Source: Hyphomicrobiales bacterium (GTDB lineage: Bacteria > Pseudomonadota > Alphaproteobacteria > Rhizobiales > JAKSCL01). From it: a DNA stretch of 36,881 bases. Position 1 is the stretch's first letter; every line of letters starts with the position of its first letter. A program made the position numbers and the translations under genes. Location: positions 1 through 36,881 of the forward strand of contig JAKSCL010000149.1 of NCBI GenBank assembly GCA_022360615.1. Reading direction: 5' to 3'. The notes beneath the pieces were generated by a model. It did no database searches. It was not told the origin of the DNA and saw nothing but the letters and a program-made list of their open reading frames with translations. Of this stretch, positions 30,146 through 36,881 are shown piece after piece.

Positions 30146-30832
30146 ATGAACAACACGCAAAACGTCACCAACCTCTTTCCGGCGGAAAACCGAGAGAATT
30201 TGCGTATTCTCGAGGCCGTTCTGTTCGCCGCAACGCAGCCAATGACCAAGAGTGCGCTTGCCGAACGCCTGCCGGAGGACGCCGATGTCTCCGCGCTCCT
30301 CTCAGAGCTTGCATCGGCTTATGCCGGGCGGGGCGTCAATCTCATTGAAGTGGCCGACGGCTGGGCTTTCCGTACAGCTGAAGACCTTGCGCGCTTTCTG
30401 CGCACGGAGATGGTCGAGCCGCGCAAGCTCTCGCGCGCAGCGCTCGAGACACTCGCGATCATCGCATACCACCAGCCGGTGACCCGGGCCGAGATCGAGG
30501 ATGTGCGTGGCGTCTCGCTTGGAAAGGGCACCCTCGATGTCCTGCTGGAAACGGGTTGGATCAGGATGCGGGGGCGGCGCAAGACACCGGGGCGGCCGGT
30601 CACCTACGGCACGAGCTCCGCTTTCCTCGACCATTTCACGCTCGGCTCGATCCGAGACCTTCCAGGTTTCGACGATTTGAAGGCCGCAGGCTTCCTTGAA
30701 AGCGGCGTTCCCGCTCATATCGCCATCCCAAACCCGAACGATATGGAGAGTTTGCTGGAAGACGAAGAACCGCTTGAGGATGGGGCAAGCGTCGAAGAAG
30801 ACCTTCAAGATGACGATGAAACGGCCCGCTAA
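30146..30832 (+). CDS. scpB: Segregation and condensation protein B
   Basis: LRILEAVLFAATQPMTKSALAERLP, LSRAALETLAIIAYHQPVTRAEIEDVRGVS. Start at MNNTQNVTN. Confidence 0.95.
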   Translation: MNNTQNVTNLFPAENRENLRILEAVLFAATQPMTKSALAERLPEDADVSALLSELASAYAGRGVNLIEVADGWAFRTAEDLARFLRTEMVEPRKLSRAALETLAIIAYHQPVTRAEIEDVRGVSLGKGTLDVLLETGWIRMRGRRKTPGRPVTYGTSSAFLDHFTLGSIRDLPGFDDLKAAGFLESGVPAHIAIPNPNDMESLLEDEEPLEDGASVEEDLQDDDETAR

Positions 30833-30893
30833 GCTTTAACCCCGCTTCGAACACGGGCTTGCATCGGTGCAACACACACGTATCTCATGAGAC

Positions 30894-32006
30894 ATGAGCA
30901 AGAGATTGCAGAACGGGGCTGACCGCTGGGGCGAGCGCGGGTCGGCGGGCGTCAGTTTCGCGGCAAGTCTGACCTTTCTAAACATCTCGCATGCCTTCGG
31001 CGCCGTGGAGGCGCTCAAGGATGTCAGTCTCGATGTTCAATCCGGTGAAATCCTCTGCCTGCTCGGCCAGTCCGGCTGCGGCAAGACAACGCTCCTGCGC
31101 ATCACCGCCGGGATCGAGGTCCAAACCTCCGGCCGGCTTCTCCTCAACGGGATAGAGGTTTCAGGTCCGGACCGCTTCATTCCGCCGGAAGAGCGCAATA
31201 TCGGTCTCGTGTTTCAGGACTATGCGCTGTTTCCGCATCTCAACGTTTTGAAGAACGTAACCTTCGGCTTGAGGAAGCTTCCTCCCGATGAAGCGCGCAA
31301 GGCGGCCATGACGGCGCTTTCCCGTGTGGGACTCGATCACTATACCGACAAATATCCGCATATGCTTTCGGGCGGACAGCAGCAGCGCGTGGCGCTGGCG
31401 CGGGCCATTGCGCCCCGCCCAGCGGTCCTCCTGATGGACGAGCCGTTTTCGGGGCTCGATAACAATCTCCGCGACAAGGTGCGCGCGGAAACGCTCGCGG
31501 TCCTTCGTGAGACGCGCACAACCTCGATCTTCGTCACCCACGATCCCGAAGAAGCAATGCGGGTCGCGGACCGGATCGCGCTTTTGCGCGAGGGGCACCT
31601 TATCCAGGTCGGGACGCCCGACGATCTCTACCGGAAGCCCGCCGACATGGAGACGGCGAAGTTCTTCGGACAAGTCAATGTGCTTACCGGAACCGTCGAG
31701 AGCGGCTATGTGAAAACCCCGCTTGGCCGTTTTCCGGCACCTCATTTCAGTAATGGCGAAAACGTGGATGTGTGCATCCGCCCGCAAGGCGTCATGACGG
31801 ATAGCCGGGGGAACGGTTTGGAAGGCAGGGTTATTTCACGGCAGTTTCTCGGAGAGCTTGACCTTTTGGAACTGGCGGTTGAAGGGTTGGATGTGCCCCT
31901 CATTGCGCGCCTTCCGGCGGAAGCGTCGCCACGTGAACGCGACGTCGGAATACGCTTTGAGGAAAGCGCCGTGCTTGTGTTTCCGCGTAAAGACGCCATC
32001 TCGTAA
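30894..32006 (+). CDS. ABC transporter ATP-binding protein, Fe(3+)/FbpC-type with TOBE domain
   Basis: LLGQSGCGKTTLLR Walker A, LSGGQQQRVALARAIAPRPAVLLMDEPFSGLD signature/Walker B, VTHDPEEAM H-loop; C-terminal TOBE-like region. Confidence 0.9.
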   Translation: MSKRLQNGADRWGERGSAGVSFAASLTFLNISHAFGAVEALKDVSLDVQSGEILCLLGQSGCGKTTLLRITAGIEVQTSGRLLLNGIEVSGPDRFIPPEERNIGLVFQDYALFPHLNVLKNVTFGLRKLPPDEARKAAMTALSRVGLDHYTDKYPHMLSGGQQQRVALARAIAPRPAVLLMDEPFSGLDNNLRDKVRAETLAVLRETRTTSIFVTHDPEEAMRVADRIALLREGHLIQVGTPDDLYRKPADMETAKFFGQVNVLTGTVESGYVKTPLGRFPAPHFSNGENVDVCIRPQGVMTDSRGNGLEGRVISRQFLGELDLLELAVEGLDVPLIARLPAEASPRERDVGIRFEESAVLVFPRKDAIS

Positions 32007-32110
32007 AAGCATTGCGCGTTAACGAACGGGGCGGGTTAAGTTGCGAACACCGGCGGTATTTGCCATACTCGCAGCAAGAATGAGCTAAGTATCTGAGAGG
32101 ATTATGAAAA

Positions 32111-32353
32111 ATGGCACCGAGTTGGTTTCAGATCCTGATTGTGGTCGTGTTGCTGGTGCTGCTTTTTGGCCGTGGGAAGATCTCCGAACTCATGGGGGAC
32201 GTGGCCAAGGGCATCAAGAGCTTCAAGAAGGGGATTGCCGAGGACGAGACGCAAACAGGCGATGCAGCGGCGGCGAAAACCATCGACCACACGCCTTCGG
32301 AAACGGTCGGCGACACCGCGAAGGCCGGTAAGGAAACCCAGGCAAACAGCTAA
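32111..32353 (+). CDS. tatA: Sec-independent translocase TatA
   Basis: [38 protein letters not shown]. Confidence 0.94.
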   Translation: MAPSWFQILIVVVLLVLLFGRGKISELMGDVAKGIKSFKKGIAEDETQTGDAAAAKTIDHTPSETVGDTAKAGKETQANS

Positions 32354-32419
32354 GCCTGCCGCGTAACGGGGGCTGCGGCTCCGGCTTCAACCAGCAGCGC
32401 TTCATGGGCCCGGCTGAGC

Positions 32420-32992
32420 ATGTTCGATATTGGATGGAAGGAAATCTTCGTGATCGCGGCAGTCGCGATCATCGTTGTCGGGCCGCGCGACCTGCCCAAG
32501 ATGCTACGGCAATTCGGACAAGCGGTCGGGCAGGTCCGGCGGATGGCGGGCGAGTTCCAGGACCAGTTCAAGGATGCGCTTCGCGAGTCGGAACTGGACG
32601 ACTTGAAAAAGGATTTCGACGACGTGCGCCGCGCATCGTCCCTGAGCGGCGTGAAGAGCGCACTCAATCCGCTTGAGGACACAGCCCGCGATATCAAGCG
32701 CTCGATTGAAGAGCCGTTGAAACCGGACGGGCCGGAAACCGCAACACCGGATGCTGAGGAAAAACCGGGGGCCGAGGAGAAGCCGGCCCAAACCGTAAAG
32801 CCGGCGCCTGCGGCCAAGGCGAAATCCGCACCTGCGAAAAAGCCGAAAGCGCCTGCTGCGGCAAAACCAAAAACGGCCGCACCCCGAAAGACGGCAACAA
32901 CAGCGAAACCGAAAAATCAAGGGCAGGCGTCGCCCGCACGCCGGACAACCAAAAAGGCCGAAGACGGCAACAACACCAAGGCGGCGGGTTAA
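32420..32992 (+). CDS. tatB: Sec-independent translocase TatB with Lys/Ala/Pro-rich tail
   Basis: MFDIGWKEIFVIAAVAIIVVGPRDLPKMLRQFGQAVGQVRRMAGEF; followed by tatC. Confidence 0.94.
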   Translation: MFDIGWKEIFVIAAVAIIVVGPRDLPKMLRQFGQAVGQVRRMAGEFQDQFKDALRESELDDLKKDFDDVRRASSLSGVKSALNPLEDTARDIKRSIEEPLKPDGPETATPDAEEKPGAEEKPAQTVKPAPAAKAKSAPAKKPKAPAAAKPKTAAPRKTATTAKPKNQGQASPARRTTKKAEDGNNTKAAG

Positions 32993-33025
32993 GCCCGCCA
33001 CGCAGCTTTAACGCATTAGAGCCAT

Positions 33026-33820
33026 ATGAGCGACGAAGACCATATCGAAGCCTCCAAAGCGCCGCTCGTTGAGCATCTGATCGAACTGCGCTCGCGGCTC
33101 CTCAAGTCGCTGATTGCGATTGGCATCGCCTTTATCGTCTGTTTCTTCGTGGCGCAGGATATCTTCAACATCCTACTCGTACCCTATGAGCGGGCAACAG
33201 GCGACGCCACCGATCTGCAGCTCATCTATACTGCGCCGCAGGAATTCTTCTTCACACAGCTCAAGCTGGCGCTGTTCGGCGCGCTCTTCCTGGCTTTCCC
33301 CGTGATCGCGGCCCAGCTCTATATGTTCGTCGCGCCGGGGCTGTATAAAAACGAGCGCGGTGCCTTCCTGCCCTTTCTGGTGGCGACACCCGTCTTGTTC
33401 CTGCTTGGCGCCTCGCTCGTTTATTTCGTGATCATGCCGCTGGCGATGATCTTCTTCCTGTCGATGGAGCAGACAGGCGAGGGGGTTGCGCAAATCCAGC
33501 TTGTGGCCCGGGTCAGCGAGTATCTTGGCTTGATCATGACGCTGATTTTCGCATTCGGGCTCTGCTTTCAGATGCCGGTGCTGTTCACACTGCTCGCCCG
33601 CGCGAACATGATCACGGCCGCGGGGCTCGCCTCGAAGCGCAAATATGCGATCGTGATCGTGTTTCTGATTGCAGCCTTCCTGACCCCGCCCGACCCGATC
33701 AGCCAGATCGGTCTCGCGCTTCCAACGCTCCTTCTTTACGAGATATCGATCCTCTGCGTGCGGCTGATTGAAAAGAAGCGACGGGAACGCGAAGAGGCCG
33801 GCGAACCGGAGGCGGTGTAG
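33026..33820 (+). CDS. tatC: Sec-independent translocase TatC
   Basis: LVEHLIELRSRLLKSLIAIGIAF, multiple TM helices, FLTPPDPISQIGLALPTLLLYE. Confidence 0.96.
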   Translation: MSDEDHIEASKAPLVEHLIELRSRLLKSLIAIGIAFIVCFFVAQDIFNILLVPYERATGDATDLQLIYTAPQEFFFTQLKLALFGALFLAFPVIAAQLYMFVAPGLYKNERGAFLPFLVATPVLFLLGASLVYFVIMPLAMIFFLSMEQTGEGVAQIQLVARVSEYLGLIMTLIFAFGLCFQMPVLFTLLARANMITAAGLASKRKYAIVIVFLIAAFLTPPDPISQIGLALPTLLLYEISILCVRLIEKKRREREEAGEPEAV

Positions 33821-33902
33821 GGCCGGAAGCGAAAGCGCCTTGTGCGTTCACTCAAGCTTGCGCATAAACGGCGCGATACTTTCCTGACTCGCAAACGCCA
33901 CC

Positions 33903-35186
33903 ATGTTCGATATCAAATGGATCCGAGATAACCCGGAGGTCTTCGACGCTGGCCTCAAAAAACGCGGCCTCGCGCCCGAAGCAGCGCGCTTGATCGCGCT
34001 CGATGACATGCGCCGGTCGCATATCGCTAAACTGCAAGACGCGCAGGAGCGGCGGAACGCCGCCTCCAAGGAGATCGGCAAGTTCAAGGCTTCAGGCGAT
34101 GAAGATGGTGCTCGAAAGGTCATCGACGAGGTGGCCGAGCTCAAGAGCTTCATCCAAGAGGGTGAAGAGCAGGAACGCGAGTTGATCGCGGGCCTCAACA
34201 GGGCGCTTTCTGAAATACCGAACCTGCCAATGGACGATGTGCCGGTCGGTGAGGACGAAGACGCGAACGTCGAGCGCCACCGGTTCGGCACGCCCCCCGC
34301 CCTGAAGGCGCCCAAGGAGCATTTCGAGATCGGCGAAGCGCTGGGGCTCATGGACTTTGAAACCGCCGCCAAGCTGTCGGGTTCGCGTTTCGTTCTGCTG
34401 AAAGGCGCGCTTGCAAGACTTGAGCGGGCGCTTGCCGCCTTCATGCTCGATCTCCACACGAAGGAGCACGGTTATCAGGAAACGCTGCCGCCCTTCATGG
34501 TGCGCGACCATGTGCTGTTTGGGACCGGGCAATTGCCGAAGTTCGAAGACGATCAGTTCGTCACCAATACCGAGCACTGGCTCATCCCGACGGCGGAAGT
34601 GCCGCTGACCAATCTGGTGCGCGAGGAGATCGTCGCCGAGGATGAACTCCCGATGCGGGTGACGGCCTGGACGCCCTGTTTCCGGGCCGAGGCGGGGGCA
34701 GCGGGGCGCGACACACGCGGCATGATCCGCCAGCACCAGTTCTCCAAGGTTGAGCTTGTCTCCATCACGACGCCTGAGCAATCTGCGGCGGAACTGGAGC
34801 GGATGCTCGGCTGTGCCGAAGAGGTGCTGAAGCGGCTCGAACTGCCGTACCGTGTCATGACGCTTTCGACCGGCGATATGGGCTTTGCGGCGCGCAAAAC
34901 CTACGACATCGAGGTGTGGCTCCCTGGCCAAGACACCTTCCGCGAGATTTCGTCTTGCTCGGTCTGCGGCGATTTCCAGGCAAGGCGCATGAATGGGCGC
35001 TACCGGCCAGCCGATGGCGGTGCTCCGCGGTTCCTGCATACGCTCAATGGCTCGGGTGTCGCGGTCGGGCGGGCGATGATCGCTGTCCTTGAGAATTATC
35101 TCCAGGATGACGGGTCGGTCGCTATTCCTTCTGTTCTGCGGCCCTATTTCGGCGGTGAGGCAACAATAACAACTGAAAGCCGGTGA
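33903..35186 (+). CDS. serS: Seryl-tRNA synthetase
   Basis: [18 protein letters not shown], class II motifs [46 protein letters not shown]. Confidence 0.97.
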   Translation: MFDIKWIRDNPEVFDAGLKKRGLAPEAARLIALDDMRRSHIAKLQDAQERRNAASKEIGKFKASGDEDGARKVIDEVAELKSFIQEGEEQERELIAGLNRALSEIPNLPMDDVPVGEDEDANVERHRFGTPPALKAPKEHFEIGEALGLMDFETAAKLSGSRFVLLKGALARLERALAAFMLDLHTKEHGYQETLPPFMVRDHVLFGTGQLPKFEDDQFVTNTEHWLIPTAEVPLTNLVREEIVAEDELPMRVTAWTPCFRAEAGAAGRDTRGMIRQHQFSKVELVSITTPEQSAAELERMLGCAEEVLKRLELPYRVMTLSTGDMGFAARKTYDIEVWLPGQDTFREISSCSVCGDFQARRMNGRYRPADGGAPRFLHTLNGSGVAVGRAMIAVLENYLQDDGSVAIPSVLRPYFGGEATITTESR

Positions 35187-35195
35187 GGTGCGGGC

Positions 35196-35957
35196 ATGCG
35201 CATTCTTCTAACGAACGACGACGGTGTTCACTCACCGGGACTGGTATCGCTTGAAAAGATCGCGCGCGCCTTCACCGATGATATTGTCATCGTCGCGCCG
35301 GAGACCGATCAGAGCGGCTCGGCGCACTCGCTCACGCTTAACGATCCCCTACGTCTACGTCTTGTCCGCGACCGCCACTACGCCGTTAAGGGCACGCCGA
35401 CCGATTGCGTGATCATGGCGTTGCGCCATCTTCTCGATCATCCGCCCGATATCATTCTTTCCGGTGTCAACCGGGGCCACAACATCGCCGACGACGTGAC
35501 CTATTCAGGTACGATCGCGGGCGCCATCGAGGGCACCCTTTTGGGCGTGAAGTCCTTTGCGCTCAGTCAGGCCTACGGGTTTTCGACGGACCGCAGAACC
35601 ATCCGTTGGGAGGTGGCCGAGACGCAGGGTCCCGTCGTGCTTGAAAAGCTCCTCGACGCTGCCATTCCCAAGGCAACGCTCATCAACATCAACTTTCCGG
35701 ATTGCCAGCCGGAAGAAGTGGCCGGCACGCGGATCGTGCGCCAAGGCAAGCGAAACCAGGACGCACTCAAAATCCATGAGCGGATCGACGGACGCGGCAA
35801 TCCCTATTACTGGCTCGGTTTCGGCAAGCGTGCTTTCGAGGAAGGCTCCGACACGGATCTTTGGGCGCTTCAGAACAATTATGTCTCCGTGACGCCGCTT
35901 AGCCTCGATCTCACCAACGAAGCGGCGCGCGAAAGCCTGATGACGCATTTTTCTTGA
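35196..35957 (+). CDS. surE: 5'/3'-nucleotidase SurE
   Basis: [41 protein letters not shown]. Confidence 0.96.
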   Translation: MRILLTNDDGVHSPGLVSLEKIARAFTDDIVIVAPETDQSGSAHSLTLNDPLRLRLVRDRHYAVKGTPTDCVIMALRHLLDHPPDIILSGVNRGHNIADDVTYSGTIAGAIEGTLLGVKSFALSQAYGFSTDRRTIRWEVAETQGPVVLEKLLDAAIPKATLININFPDCQPEEVAGTRIVRQGKRNQDALKIHERIDGRGNPYYWLGFGKRAFEEGSDTDLWALQNNYVSVTPLSLDLTNEAARESLMTHFS

Positions 35958-36002
35958 CGCCAAAAGGGGCTTTGTTGCGGCGATGGCCCCGCCGCCACGT
36001 CC

Positions 36003-36686
36003 ATGGCGGCGAGACAAGCAAGGTCATGCATGCGAAGAGCGAGGACGGATACGCCAATCAGCCTGATCGAACTGATCATGGACCTGCGTTCGCGCGGGAT
36101 CAGCGATACCCACATCCTCGCGGCCATTGAAAAAATTCCACGCGAAGACTTTGTCGAAACGGCATTCTCGCATGATGCCTATGCGAACCGGGCGCTACCG
36201 ATCGAATGCGGCCAGACCATCAGCCAGCCCTTTGTCGTCGCCTACATGCTGATGGCGCTTGAAGTCAATGACCGCCACAAGGTTTTGGAGGTCGGGCTTG
36301 GCTCCGGCTATCAAACAGCGATCCTTTCCCACCTCTGCCGCCGGGTCTATGCGATTGAACGCTACAGAACGCTCGCCAGGCTCGCCGAGGCCCGGCTTGC
36401 CGCATTGCGCATCACGAATGTGACGGTGCTTGTCGGCGACGGCATGAAGGGCTGGCAGCCGCAGGCGCCATTCGACCGTATCATCGTATCGGCCTGTGCG
36501 GACGAAACGCCGACAGCACTCATCGAACAACTGGCGGTCGGCGGCATCATGGTCATTCCAGTCGGGACGTCCGGCGGAGACCAGCATATTTTTAAAGTGC
36601 GCAAAACCGAGACCGGCATTGAAGAGACGAAACTCATCCCCGTGCGCTTCGTCCCACTTGTTCCGGGGACTGCGAAACAACTTTAG
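36003..36686 (+). CDS. pcm: Protein-L-isoaspartate O-methyltransferase
   Basis: IPREDFVETAF, ECGQTISQPFVVAYM, VLEVGLGSGYQTAILSHL; downstream of surE. Confidence 0.94.
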   Translation: MAARQARSCMRRARTDTPISLIELIMDLRSRGISDTHILAAIEKIPREDFVETAFSHDAYANRALPIECGQTISQPFVVAYMLMALEVNDRHKVLEVGLGSGYQTAILSHLCRRVYAIERYRTLARLAEARLAALRITNVTVLVGDGMKGWQPQAPFDRIIVSACADETPTALIEQLAVGGIMVIPVGTSGGDQHIFKVRKTETGIEETKLIPVRFVPLVPGTAKQL

Positions 36687-36763
36687 CATTTCTCTTAAGG
36701 GGTTCTTTACCCAAGCAAGGTTAACTCAGCACTGCGGTATTCTAAGTAATGTGAGTAGTGTTG

Positions 36764-36881
36764 ATGCGTATCCGCAGTCTCGGCCGCCCGGCCGTTTGGC
36801 ACAGGGCTTCCATCCTTATCGTTGCTGGTGTGGTTGCCGGTTGCAGCGCGGGCAACACACGGCTTGCGACATCGCAGCTTA
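36764..36881 (+). CDS. Lipoprotein N-terminus, truncated by the window end (possibly NlpD/LysM-M23 type by synteny)
   Basis: MRIRSLGRPAVWHRASILIVAGVVAGCSAGNTRLATSQL: signal peptide with lipobox VAGC. The family is inferred from surE-pcm context only. Confidence 0.6.
   Translation, partial: MRIRSLGRPAVWHRASILIVAGVVAGCSAGNTRLATSQL

Overview
This is a GC-rich alphaproteobacterial chromosome segment, probably Rhizobiales-like. Most of it is conserved core synteny. From left to right it contains: (i) the 3' end of what looks like a very-long-chain fatty acid/lipid A acylation cluster (SDR, zinc-type dehydrogenase, LpxXL/HtrB-type acyltransferase); (ii) a minus-strand, translationally coupled five-gene acyl-CoA operon (CaiB-type CoA-transferase, enoyl-CoA hydratase, two-subunit class-I-like CoA-transferase, AMP-forming acyl-CoA ligase); (iii) tandem tRNA-Cys and tRNA-Asn; (iv) an intracellular PhaZ-like depolymerase and an FtsH-family protease, followed by a palindromic intergenic repeat and an unlisted or degenerate small reading frame; (v) a Pcm-like methyltransferase, TolC, PopZ, ValS, IlvD and an ExoR-like Sel1 protein; (vi) Xth, ErpA, Dgt, ArgS, a SPOR-domain protein, NagZ, ScpA, ScpB, an orphan ABC ATPase, TatA, TatB, TatC, SerS, SurE, Pcm and the start of a lipoprotein gene. 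I found no CRISPR array, rRNA, complete transposon or prophage. The items most worth follow-up are the CoA operon, whose beta subunit appears to lack the catalytic Glu; the PhaZ/FtsH island; the cryptic frame at about 11948-12236; the divergent Pcm paralogue; and the paired hairpins upstream of the SPOR gene. No wholly novel system is demonstrable from sequence reading alone.
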